A stretch of DNA of 64,000 bases from assembly GCA_946617655.1 (NCBI GenBank), contig CAMOKL010000002.1, positions 133,065-197,064 of the forward strand, in the 5' to 3' direction. This DNA is from Anaeroplasma sp902783745 (GTDB lineage: Bacteria; Bacillota_I; Bacilli_A; Acholeplasmatales; Anaeroplasmataceae). Under the pieces are notes generated by a model. It was not told where the DNA came from. It did not search any database and was given only the letters and a program-made list of their open reading frames with translations. Every line of letters starts with the position of its first letter. The stretch's first letter is position 1. This document shows, piece after piece, positions 26,105 through 33,800 of this stretch. Position numbers and translations under genes: made by a program.

Positions 26105-26317
26105 CTAGTGTAGAGTTGGAATATATGAAACATCTGTTAAATCATCATCTGTTGTTGTTTCTATATAACCTGTTTCTATATCTAATCCATTTTTTGTTTG
26201 AGTTTCAATTTTATTTCTATCTTCTTCTATAGGATTATAATCATCATCCTTATTACAAGAAAGTAATGAAATAAAAAGAATTGATACTATAGATAATATT
26301 AATAATATTTTTTTCAT
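26105..26317 (-). CDS. Very small lipoprotein
   Basis: A 70-residue protein with a lipobox LLSC (Cys at residue 21), a charged/Thr-rich linker and a C-terminal tail LTDVSYIPTLH. AGGTGA precedes the ATG. In layout it matches the small lipoprotein at 19267 (lipobox, Thr/Asp-rich linker, short hydrophobic tail). It sits between peptide B and the BY-kinase fusion in the riboswitch operon. Function unknown. Confidence 0.65.
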   Translation of the reverse strand: MKKILLILSIVSILFISLLSCNKDDDYNPIEEDRNKIETQTKNGLDIETGYIETTTDDDLTDVSYIPTLH

Positions 26318-26336
26318 AGTTCACCTAAAATAAGTA

Positions 26337-26362
26337 ATAGAGTGAAACAATATTCACTCTAT
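26337..26362 (-). terminator. Hairpin downstream of peptide B (possible attenuator)
   Basis: The ten-base perfect stem ATAGAGTGAA/TTCACTCTAT has only a weak T-rich tail on either strand. It may partly terminate transcripts after peptide B or stabilise the upstream mRNA. Confidence 0.45.
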
Positions 26363-26384
26363 TTTATATAAATTTAATTAAGAA

Positions 26385-26525
26385 TTACCATCTAAAAATA
26401 TCCCAAATACCAGCATCACTCTTAAATGCGCTAGTTTTATTATTTTCTATGGATACCATTATAATATCTGATGCTTCTATTTTTTCGTCATTTATTTCTG
26501 GTTTAACATATTCTTTCTTTTCCAT
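26385..26525 (-). CDS. Small peptide B with YxxP leader (candidate RiPP precursor)
   Basis: A 46-residue reading frame with AAGGGGGA before the ATG, 11 bases after the stop of the secreted protein at 26537. It begins MEKKEYVKPEINDEKIEA, continues SDIIMVS and ends SDAGIWDIFRW. It shares KEYVKP and IE..DIIM.S with peptide A, while the C-terminal halves are unrelated, the pattern expected for leader and core regions of a modified peptide. Both peptides directly follow a secreted protein with the same C-terminal module. The core is rich in Trp and Phe. Confidence 0.75.
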   Translation of the reverse strand: MEKKEYVKPEINDEKIEASDIIMVSIENNKTSAFKSDAGIWDIFRW

Positions 26526-26536
26526 AATGGTCCCCC

Positions 26537-27625
26537 TTAAACAATTCTATAAGCTTCTGTTTCGCTACTTGCTCTATCATTAACTGTAATGAAAGCTGAA
26601 ACATCACATCCAATATATTCTTTATGTGAAGAATTCTTTAGTTTTAATACATATACTATATAATATGTATTCTCTTGCTCACTAAATTTAACTCTTTCTC
26701 CATCATAATTACCTTCATATACTGAACCATCATTATTTAAAATTGATGTATAAACTTTAGTAGGTATAACTGTTCTTACCTCATCCTTATCTTTGAATTT
26801 AGATACGGATGTAGTCTTACAGTGTATTGTTAATTCAGCCTGATAAATGTTATTTCTAACATTTTTAACAACCGCAATCCAACGAATGTTTGTACCAGAT
26901 GAATCCTCTTGTTGATATAATGTTATATCACAAGAATAATAAGTAATTGTAATATCTGTAATTCTATAAGACCAATCATACCAATTATTATCATCTTGTA
27001 CTTGTAATGCTAAATATTTTTGTTCTCCTTCAGTAGGAGTGTAAAAATATATATAATTACTACCATAATATTGATAATACTCAATCATAGATAATGTTAC
27101 TAAGTCATCTTCAGTCCATTCAATTGATGAACCAAATGTTGTTTGATAAATCTTTCTTGTATTATCTAATCCATTTGCATTAAATACTTCTAAATAGTTA
27201 GTTGTAAATTCAGTACCATTAACAATTGTTACAATTCCTTTATTATCAGAATGCTTAATAGGAATTAGAATTGTTGATGTAACAATTTGAATTGATTGTT
27301 CATATACATCAAGTCTTGTACTTCCCTCATTACCATATACTAAAACTCCATTTAATAATTTAGTATTTGATAAATTTAATTGACCTGATTGATTCCAAGT
27401 ACTATAAGCTGTATATGTTTCATAGCTTTTCCCATTTAAATTGTTCTTGCTATAATCCCAATGCTCTTCTAGTGTTGATGTATTATAAGTATATGTACCG
27501 TATGAAGCTTGTGAAACATTTGAATTATTGTTATTGCCCCATCCGAATCCATATACTGGAGATATAAAGCCTAATATTAAAATTGCAAACAAAGTAAAAA
27601 ATAAAAATGCTTTTTTTCCTTTCAT
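26537..27625 (-). CDS. Secreted protein under c-di-GMP riboswitch control
   Basis: A 362-residue exported protein. ATG 27625 gives a clean signal peptide (KGKKAFLFFTLFAILILGF, cleavage after about residue 25-30). The mature protein is beta-rich with many Tyr, Thr and Asn. Its C-terminal part (TNIRWIAVVKNV, then NTYYIVYVLKL..YIGCDVSAFITVNDR) parallels the end of the 21332 protein, so the two share a domain. There is no sortase signal. It is the first gene after the riboswitch, followed by peptide B, a small lipoprotein and a BY-kinase fusion, all in one operon. A role as a matrix or filament component is a guess. Confidence 0.75.
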   Translation of the reverse strand: MKGKKAFLFFTLFAILILGFISPVYGFGWGNNNNSNVSQASYGTYTYNTSTLEEHWDYSKNNLNGKSYETYTAYSTWNQSGQLNLSNTKLLNGVLVYGNEGSTRLDVYEQSIQIVTSTILIPIKHSDNKGIVTIVNGTEFTTNYLEVFNANGLDNTRKIYQTTFGSSIEWTEDDLVTLSMIEYYQYYGSNYIYFYTPTEGEQKYLALQVQDDNNWYDWSYRITDITITYYSCDITLYQQEDSSGTNIRWIAVVKNVRNNIYQAELTIHCKTTSVSKFKDKDEVRTVIPTKVYTSILNNDGSVYEGNYDGERVKFSEQENTYYIVYVLKLKNSSHKEYIGCDVSAFITVNDRASSETEAYRIV

Positions 27626-27676
27626 AAAAAACACCATCCTCTTTAGATTACAACTTTTTTAACCTATACTAGGCAT

Positions 27677-27706
27677 AAAAAAAGTTGCCAAAAAAGAATG
27701 GCAACT
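27677..27706 (-). terminator. Riboswitch expression-platform terminator
   Basis: The minus-strand stem AGTTGCC/GGCAACT is followed by seven T. Its 5' strand is the 3' strand of riboswitch stem P1, so ligand binding and termination exclude each other. Confidence 0.85.
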
Positions 27707-27768
27707 GGCTATCCATTTCTGGACCCTCTAGTTTTGCGTCACTATATTACTATAGTTTTGCCTTTATC
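27695..27768 (-). promoter_or_regulatory. Cyclic di-GMP-I (GEMM-I) riboswitch aptamer
   Basis: On the minus strand the aptamer has P1 GGCAA/TTGCC (27758-27762 with 27700-27704) and hairpin ACTATA-GTAA-TATAGT with a GNRA tetraloop. The conserved GTGACGCAAA junction and a third hairpin TCCA-GAAA-TGGA ending in ATAGCC follow. This order and these invariant bases match the GEMM-I class. Because the P1 3' strand is also the 5' arm of the terminator, bound c-di-GMP should prevent termination, giving an ON switch for the secreted protein, peptide B, lipoprotein and BY-kinase operon. The EAL phosphodiesterase at 38970 may lower its signal. Confidence 0.9.
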
Positions 27769-27776
27769 ACACTTAA

Positions 27777-27805
27777 ATTTTAACAAAAAAATTTTCATGT
27801 GTCAA
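27777..27805 (-). promoter_or_regulatory. Promoter of the riboswitch operon
   Basis: On the minus strand TTGACA and TAAAAT are separated by 17 bases and the aptamer begins about ten bases downstream. The -35 box is consensus and the spacing ideal. The upstream A/T tracts could act as an UP element. Confidence 0.85.
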
Positions 27806-27872
27806 CGAAAAATCGTACTATTTTTTACGCAAAAGTCTATATTTTTAAAAATAGAGGATTTTTTAAAAAAAG

Positions 27873-28925
27873 TTACTGTTTTTTTGATATTATTTTCTTA
27901 ATTTCTTGGTTTCTTCCCTTAGGACAAACCAAAATATTATCCTTAGTTATAGCAATAATCATATCAGATACACCAAGCATTGCAAGGCTTTGATAATTAC
28001 CATCTGATATTATAATATTATTATTTGAATCAACTAAAATTGTATTAGTATTTCTTATAACATTTGAATCATTATCCTTAGTAAATAATTCTTCAAAAGC
28101 TAAATAAGAACCAACATCATTCCATCCTATATTACATGGAATTACTTTAATATTTTTAGCATGCTCCATAACTGCAAAATCAATAGACTTCTTTTCAAAT
28201 TTATTAAAAGTATCTCTTACCTTATTTGCAGTATCAACGCCTAAATTAGAATCAATCATTTTATCTAATTCCATTTTTACATCATAATGTATTTTTGAAT
28301 ACATCTTAAATGCTTCATCCATTACACTAGATTTAAATATAAACATTCCTGAATTCCAAAAATATCTTTTAGCATCTACATATTCTTTTGCAATATCATA
28401 TGATGGCTTTTCTTTAAATGCTATAACATCATTTGCTACATTTAAATTTGAAGTTTTAGCTTCAATATAACCATATCCAGTTTCAGGATATGTAGGTTTA
28501 ATACCTAAAGTTACAATTGAACCAGCTTGCGCAACATTTTCTGCTTCTATTAAGATATTTCTAAATCCTTCTTCATCTTTTATTAATGCATCTGATGCTA
28601 ATACTGCAATTGTTGCATCTTTAATGTATTTAGAAATCATTAAAGAACCATATGCAATCGCAGATGCAGTATCTTTAAATCCTGGTTCAATAATTATTCT
28701 TGATGAATCAAGCTCACTAATTTCAGCTTTAATTTTATCTGCTTGTATTTCGTTTGTTGCAATAAATATATGATCATTATCACATATTGGTAATATTCTT
28801 TCATATGTTAATCTAATTAAAGACTTAGAATTAAATACATGAAGTAGCTGTTTAGGATTTGTTTTAGTGGATAGTGGCCAAAATCTTTCTCCACTACCAC
28901 CAGCCATTATTAAAAATGTTAACAT
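27873..28925 (-). CDS. manC: Mannose-1-phosphate guanylyltransferase
   Basis: A 350-residue enzyme making GDP-mannose from mannose-1-phosphate and GTP. The nucleotide-binding signature is LIMAGGSGERFWPLS, followed by NPKQLL, GYGYIE, the FKEKP motif and FWNSGMFIFK. It is the single-domain GMP form without a fused isomerase; the isomerase is encoded three bases upstream in the ManA-Gmd fusion. GDP-mannose would feed glycosyltransferases for the surface polysaccharide or glycolipids. No phosphomannomutase is in the window. Confidence 0.95.
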   Translation of the reverse strand: MLTFLIMAGGSGERFWPLSTKTNPKQLLHVFNSKSLIRLTYERILPICDNDHIFIATNEIQADKIKAEISELDSSRIIIEPGFKDTASAIAYGSLMISKYIKDATIAVLASDALIKDEEGFRNILIEAENVAQAGSIVTLGIKPTYPETGYGYIEAKTSNLNVANDVIAFKEKPSYDIAKEYVDAKRYFWNSGMFIFKSSVMDEAFKMYSKIHYDVKMELDKMIDSNLGVDTANKVRDTFNKFEKKSIDFAVMEHAKNIKVIPCNIGWNDVGSYLAFEELFTKDNDSNVIRNTNTILVDSNNNIIISDGNYQSLAMLGVSDMIIAITKDNILVCPKGRNQEIKKIISKKQ

Positions 28926-28927
28926 AA

Positions 28928-30829
28928 TTATTCTCCCATCATTGAATCAATTAATGAATCTATATCATGTTCAAATTCGAAACCAGTTTCATCTTTAAAC
29001 TTAGTTGATGATGAAACTAATACCTTTGCATCATTAGGGCGAAGGTAATCTTTATTGATTTTAACTAATACTTTACCAGTATTAACATCAAGACCAACCT
29101 CATTTAATCCCGTACCTTCAAATACAAGGTCAATATTTGCCTTTTTATAAGCTTTTATAACGAAATCCCTAACAGTATAGGCCCTACCTGTAGAAATGAT
29201 AAAATCAGTAGGTTCTTTAAGCTGTAGTGCTAACCACATAGCCTTTGCGTAATCTTTTGCATGTCCCCATTCTCTTGAGGCATTAAGATTTCCAAGTTCT
29301 AATACAAAATCTTCTCCGTTTTTAACTCTTTTAACAGCGTTAATTATTTTTTGAGATACATAAGTATCATTTCTATATTTAGATTCATGGTTATAGCATA
29401 TGCCATTTACTGCATATATGTTATAGCATTCTCTATATGTATTAACAATTCTATATGCATATTCTTCAGCGACAGCGAATGGAGATTTAGGCTCAAATCT
29501 AGTTTCATCTGTTTGAGGATATCTATCTCCTGAGAATAAGTATGGACTTGACATATTGAAAAGCTTTGTTCTTATTTCACTATTTCTTATCGCATCAAGT
29601 AATCTTAATGTACCTATTGCGTTAACCTCTGTTGTATATTCAGGCATTTCAAATGATAAATCAACATGGCTTTGTTTAGCTAGGTGATATATTTCATCTG
29701 GATTTACAAGTTCAAATACTCTATTAAGTGAAGATGTATCAGTCATATCAGCACAATGAATAAAGAAATTCCCTCTTGCCTCAAGCTCTTTAATAATTGG
29801 TGAATACATTTGACTTCTTGTTTGAATTAAGCCATGTACTTCATAATCTTTAGATAATAATAAATCAGATAGATAATATCCATCTTGAGATATTACACCA
29901 GTTATTAATGCAACTTTTCTCATCTTAAGTCTTTCCTTTCCTTTCTTCTTTGGTACTATCGCAATAACCTTTGCGTTACCATCAAGGGTTGCTTTTTCAT
30001 CCTTTGTTACTATAAAAGGATCTCCCTTTTTAACTTCATATTTTCCATTTAGGATTCCTTTTCCATCTACTACATAACAAATCAAATAAGTATCTGGAGT
30101 ATATGTTAGATGCTTACCTATTTCAAGTTTTATAATATCAAAATGTGAATCCTTATATGCTGCCTTATCTTTAAATGGATAAATTATTTTTCTATCGTTA
30201 TCATAATCAATTACATTTAAAGAATCCTTTATATGTAATTCTCTTTTAGGTAATCTATTATAATCATATAATCTATATGTTATATCACTTGACTCTTGTG
30301 CTTCTAATATAAATGAGCCTTTAGTTAACGCATGTACTCTTCCTGGATTAATTACTGCTAAATCTCCATTAGTAATTGGTTTTCTTATTAAATAATTTTC
30401 TAATGTGCCTTGTTCTAATACAGTTTTTAATTCCATTGCGTTTTTAACATTAACGCCTAATATCGCATCAGTTGCTTTATTCTCATCTAAAAAATACCAG
30501 CATTCAAATTTACCAAGCTGGTTTTTAGTTTTTAGGGCATAATCATCATTTGGATGTACCTGAATAGATAAATCATCTCCTGCAGATATTATCTTTAATA
30601 ATAAAGGAAATTCTTTTTCTTCAGGATATCCAAAAAGCTCTGGATGATTTAAATATAACCATCTTAAACTTTTACCCTTATAAATGCCATTAGTAATAAT
30701 AGATGACTTTCTATTATATCCAGATACAATCCAAGCCTCACCTGTACCATTAGGACATTCATAAATTTTATTAAGTTCGTCACCTGCCCATGGTTTCAAT
30801 TCAAAATAGGGCTTTAAAAATAGTATCAT
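28928..30829 (-). CDS. Fusion of mannose-6-phosphate isomerase and a degenerate GDP-mannose dehydratase-like domain
   Basis: A 633-residue protein. Residues 1-302 are a type I ManA (LKPYFELKPWAGDEL, SIQVHPNDDYA with zinc-binding residues, INPGRVHAL, EAQESSDITYRLYDYNR). From residue 303 (MRKVALITG) it is a Gmd-like extended SDR. The SDR part has lost catalytic features: the nucleotide motif reads TGVISQDG instead of TGITGQDG, and YAVAK, which holds the catalytic Tyr and Lys, reads FAVAE. The serine region SSPYLFSG also lacks the usual Glu. An internal ATG at 29923 with an upstream AAGGAAAG suggests an ancestral gene boundary and possible internal initiation. ManA activity is expected. Dehydratase activity is doubtful. 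Confidence 0.88.
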   Translation of the reverse strand: MILFLKPYFELKPWAGDELNKIYECPNGTGEAWIVSGYNRKSSIITNGIYKGKSLRWLYLNHPELFGYPEEKEFPLLLKIISAGDDLSIQVHPNDDYALKTKNQLGKFECWYFLDENKATDAILGVNVKNAMELKTVLEQGTLENYLIRKPITNGDLAVINPGRVHALTKGSFILEAQESSDITYRLYDYNRLPKRELHIKDSLNVIDYDNDRKIIYPFKDKAAYKDSHFDIIKLEIGKHLTYTPDTYLICYVVDGKGILNGKYEVKKGDPFIVTKDEKATLDGNAKVIAIVPKKKGKERLKMRKVALITGVISQDGYYLSDLLLSKDYEVHGLIQTRSQMYSPIIKELEARGNFFIHCADMTDTSSLNRVFELVNPDEIYHLAKQSHVDLSFEMPEYTTEVNAIGTLRLLDAIRNSEIRTKLFNMSSPYLFSGDRYPQTDETRFEPKSPFAVAEEYAYRIVNTYRECYNIYAVNGICYNHESKYRNDTYVSQKIINAVKRVKNGEDFVLELGNLNASREWGHAKDYAKAMWLALQLKEPTDFIISTGRAYTVRDFVIKAYKKANIDLVFEGTGLNEVGLDVNTGKVLVKINKDYLRPNDAKVLVSSSTKFKDETGFEFEHDIDSLIDSMMGE

Positions 30830-30874
30830 AAAGGCACCTCAAAAGATATTTTAATTATATAATATAATTTTCAA

Positions 30875-30906
30875 AAAATAAAGAAAACCCTTAACTTAAG
30901 TTAAGG
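30875..30906 (-). terminator. Terminator of the VanZ-like operon
   Basis: The stem CCTTAAC/GTTAAGG with a TTAA loop is followed on the minus strand by a T-rich tail. It lies directly after the 30908 stop codon and upstream of the manA fusion. Confidence 0.75.
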
Positions 30907-30907
30907 A

Positions 30908-31207
30908 TTATCTTCTTTTATTCTTTATTTTTTCAAATTCATCATAAGAAATATCTTTTATTAATAAATTATAATGACAATCATTATCTTCTTTATAGAT
31001 AAAATATACTTGGTTTGAATCAGTAAATGAATACACTAATTCTTTTTGCATAGTAGTAATAGTATAAGTATTTGGCTTTAATTCTAATACTAATGTACCA
31101 TCATCATTAAATATATATTCTTTATTCTTAATGTATAAAGGATTATTTTTAACAGGTAGTTCATTAGTGTATATTAAGAATTTATTCTTCTTGGACTTGA
31201 ATATCAT
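30908..31207 (-). CDS. Hypothetical protein of about 99 residues
   Basis: A basic, soluble protein (MIFKSKKNKFLIYTNELP at the N-terminus) with beta-strand-like stretches such as LVLELKPNTYTITTM and VYFIYKEDND. The first three quarters look like a small carbohydrate-binding-like or PEGA-like beta domain, but this is only a visual impression. It overlaps the 3' end of the VanZ-like gene by 26 bases and is probably coupled to it. Function unknown. Confidence 0.55.
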   Translation of the reverse strand: MIFKSKKNKFLIYTNELPVKNNPLYIKNKEYIFNDDGTLVLELKPNTYTITTMQKELVYSFTDSNQVYFIYKEDNDCHYNLLIKDISYDEFEKIKNKRR

Positions 31208-31694
31208 TTTTTTCTCTTTTCTTTTTAACAAAATAAATAATTAAATATACTATTACTAAAATACTAGATATAGATATAAAGCCTCCTGAATCAAGCATTA
31301 CATCACCAATTGATGCAGTTCTTCCACTTGTATTACCTTCAAGTAAGAATTCGCTTATAAACGCAAATCCAATACCTGCTACATAATGCATACCAATTCT
31401 TATAGAAATATATTTTATTTCTCTTATTGATAAGAATAATAATATAGAAACAACACCAAAGGCTGCAAAATAACCAAAATGTCCTATAACTTTTCTTACT
31501 GTTATTTTATATTCATCATTTATTACAACCTCTTTATGAGTTATAGTTTGTTCAACATCCGCAACTACTTGAGCTACAGAATCTGATGCTTTAGATGACT
31601 GAGCGCCTGTTTTTAAGCATTGATATATAAAAAATATAACCATAAATCCATATAAGGCTATAAGAATCAACTGAAAAATCTTATAAAGCTTCAT
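31182..31694 (-). CDS. VanZ-like membrane protein
   Basis: A 170-residue protein with four transmembrane helices. VanZ-type signatures are RKVIGHFGYFAAFGV and the later SEFLLEGNTSGRTASIGDVMLDSGG. VanZ-domain proteins confer low-level glycopeptide resistance in one case but mostly have unknown roles in the envelope. I start at ATG 31694 with GGTGGTGA upstream; the longer open frame adds 30 unlikely residues. The C-terminal tail is charged. Confidence 0.82.
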   Translation of the reverse strand: MKLYKIFQLILIALYGFMVIFFIYQCLKTGAQSSKASDSVAQVVADVEQTITHKEVVINDEYKITVRKVIGHFGYFAAFGVVSILLFLSIREIKYISIRIGMHYVAGIGFAFISEFLLEGNTSGRTASIGDVMLDSGGFISISSILVIVYLIIYFVKKKREKNDIQVQEE

Positions 31695-31792
31695 GTCATC
31701 ACCACCAGATTTAATTATACTATATTTTTTAAAGAAATTAAAAAAAGAATGATAATAACAATTAATGCTTTTATCATTCTTCAATTTATAAT

Positions 31793-32404
31793 TTAGTCAA
31801 TTGTAACTTTTGCAGTTCTACCTGAACATTTTGCAGTAACTTTCTTACCATTAGGAAGTTCTCCTGAAAGTTCTACTGCATGATATCTAGTTTCAATTCC
31901 AAAATCTTGTTCTTCATTTTCAACTACTAAAATTATTTTTGAAATTCCAAAATATACTAACACAGTATATCCATCTAATTTTCTTACAACTATTTTTATA
32001 CATCTAAATGAACCTATCATTAAAATTAATAGGAATAAAGAGAATGTACCTGTTAATATTGTTGAAACCATATATGGATTAACGTCATGGTCATATGTTT
32101 TATATTGTGAATACATTGATAATGAAATTATAAATCCTATAAAGCACATAAAGAATATAATAGAAAAGATAATTTTTACAATTGTTACTCTAGATTTATA
32201 ATCTTCAATCCAAGTAGTTGGAATAGGATTTTTATAATTATTTTCTTTTACAATATCTTCTTTAGGTTCATTATTTGAATCATCATTAGAAGATTTTTGA
32301 ACTTCTTTATTTAAATAATCTTGTATTGGATATCCACAATTTGGACAAGTTTTTGCAAAGCTACTTATTTCCTTCTTGCATTCAGGACATACAATTAATG
32401 ACAT
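31793..32404 (-). CDS. Zinc-ribbon membrane protein
   Basis: A 203-residue protein. The N-terminus is a zinc ribbon (CPECKKEI then CPNCGYPI, four Cys in CxxC pairs). It is followed by an acidic linker, two transmembrane helices (about residues 78-100 and 112-134) and a soluble C-terminal beta domain ending LPNGKKVTAKCSGRTAKVTID. Such ribbon-anchor proteins are common in Bacillota and of unknown function. It lies between the VanZ-like operon and pyrE and is separated from pyrE by a terminator. Confidence 0.75.
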   Translation of the reverse strand: MSLIVCPECKKEISSFAKTCPNCGYPIQDYLNKEVQKSSNDDSNNEPKEDIVKENNYKNPIPTTWIEDYKSRVTIVKIIFSIIFFMCFIGFIISLSMYSQYKTYDHDVNPYMVSTILTGTFSLFLLILMIGSFRCIKIVVRKLDGYTVLVYFGISKIILVVENEEQDFGIETRYHAVELSGELPNGKKVTAKCSGRTAKVTID

Positions 32405-32420
32405 TTTTTCTCTCCCATAT

Positions 32421-32445
32421 TAAAAGACAGATATTAAATCTGTCT
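32421..32445 (-). terminator. Terminator of the pyrimidine operon
   Basis: The stem AGACAGAT/ATCTGTCT is followed on the minus strand by TTTTAAT. It lies just after the pyrE stop codon. Confidence 0.75.
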
Positions 32446-32455
32446 AAATTTTATA

Positions 32456-33103
32456 TTACATATTCATCCAAGATTCATCACTTGGGTCTTTTTGGAATTT
32501 TAATACCTTTGCCTTATCAGAATCAGAAATATAATTTTCTTCTGCAGCAACATGTACTAATGTTTCGAAATTAGATAATGAATGATTTTCGCAATTTGCA
32601 GCTTCTAATCTTTCAATACCCTTCTTTAAGCCATAAGTGAAGATTGAAACGATACCTAAAACGTTAGCTCCTTCTTCTCTTAATACTTCAACAACTTCAA
32701 GTGAAGAACCACCTGTTGAAATTAAATCTTCAATTACAACAACCTTCTTACCCTTTGGAGAAACACCTTCAATTTGGTTTCCTCTACCATGGTCCTTAGC
32801 CTTACCACGAACATAACCCATAGGTAAGCCTAGGCGTTCTGCAACCATTGCAGCATGTGCGATACCTGCAGTTGATGTACCTTCAATAATTTCAACATCT
32901 GGATAGAAATGCTTTACTGTTTCAGCAAGACCATCTTCTACAACCTTTCTTACTTCTGGATAAGAAAGTGTCATTCTATTATCACAATAAATTGGTGAAT
33001 GAATTCCTGAAGCCCAAGTGAAAGGTTCATTTGGCTTTAAGAATACTGCCTTAATCTTTAATAAATTCTTTGCAACTTCTACTGCTAATTTCTTTTCATC
33101 CAT
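32456..33103 (-). CDS. pyrE: Orotate phosphoribosyltransferase
   Basis: A 215-residue enzyme converting orotate and PRPP to OMP. The PRPP-binding motif VVVIEDLISTGGSS is clear, together with TWASGIHSPIYCDNR and the flexible catalytic loop YVRGKAKDHGRGN. It is the last gene of the pyr operon, separated by one base from pyrF, and ends at a terminator. Transcription order is pyrB-C-K-D-F-E. Confidence 0.96.
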   Translation of the reverse strand: MDEKKLAVEVAKNLLKIKAVFLKPNEPFTWASGIHSPIYCDNRMTLSYPEVRKVVEDGLAETVKHFYPDVEIIEGTSTAGIAHAAMVAERLGLPMGYVRGKAKDHGRGNQIEGVSPKGKKVVVIEDLISTGGSSLEVVEVLREEGANVLGIVSIFTYGLKKGIERLEAANCENHSLSNFETLVHVAAEENYISDSDKAKVLKFQKDPSDESWMNM

Positions 33104-33104
33104 A

Positions 33105-33800
33105 TTATCTAAACTCCTTTAAACATCTATTATAAGCATCTACTGGATTATCTGCTTTTGTAATACTTCTACCAACAACAATATATGTTGAACCATTTTC
33201 TTTTGCTAATACTGGTGTTGCAACTCTCTTTTGATCATTTACATCATCACCTAATAATCTAATACCAGGTGTTACTGACATAAATCCAATTTCTTTAATA
33301 ATTGGAGCTTCAAGTGCACTACATACTACACCATCAAGTCCAGCTTCTTTTGCATTTAATGCATATTTTCTTACAACATCATTAACATGTAAATCTTCTT
33401 TAATACCTAATTCATTATGTAGGATTTCATCATTAATTGATGTAAGAATAGTAACTGCAATAAGCTTTGTATTCTTACCTGCTTCAGTAGAATTTAAGCC
33501 TTCCTTTGCAGCCTTCATCATTTCAATACCACCTTCTGCATGTACATTAGTGATATCAACACCAAGTTCACCAATCTTAGCCATTGCAGCCTTAACTGTA
33601 TTTGGAATATCATGAAGCTTTAGGTCTAAGAAAATCTTAAATCCATCACGCTTAAGCTCACGAACAAGCTCAGGTCCTTCCTTATAATACATTTCCATAC
33701 CAATCTTAATGTATGGATTTAATCCCTTAAATGGCTTTAAGAATTCCATAAGCTCAGCTTTTGACTTAAAGTCACAGGCAATAATTACATCTCTTTCCAT
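33105..33800 (-). CDS. pyrF: Orotidine-5'-phosphate decarboxylase
   Basis: A 231-residue TIM-barrel enzyme producing UMP. The signature IFLDLKLHDIPNTV carries the catalytic Asp-Lys-Asp array, and VVGRSI lies near the C-terminus. I start at ATG 33800 in the overlap TAATG with the pyrD stop; AAGGTG upstream is the binding site. Its coupling to pyrD and pyrE gives the last three steps of UMP synthesis in one stretch. Confidence 0.96.
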   Translation of the reverse strand: MERDVIIACDFKSKAELMEFLKPFKGLNPYIKIGMEMYYKEGPELVRELKRDGFKIFLDLKLHDIPNTVKAAMAKIGELGVDITNVHAEGGIEMMKAAKEGLNSTEAGKNTKLIAVTILTSINDEILHNELGIKEDLHVNDVVRKYALNAKEAGLDGVVCSALEAPIIKEIGFMSVTPGIRLLGDDVNDQKRVATPVLAKENGSTYIVVGRSITKADNPVDAYNRCLKEFR

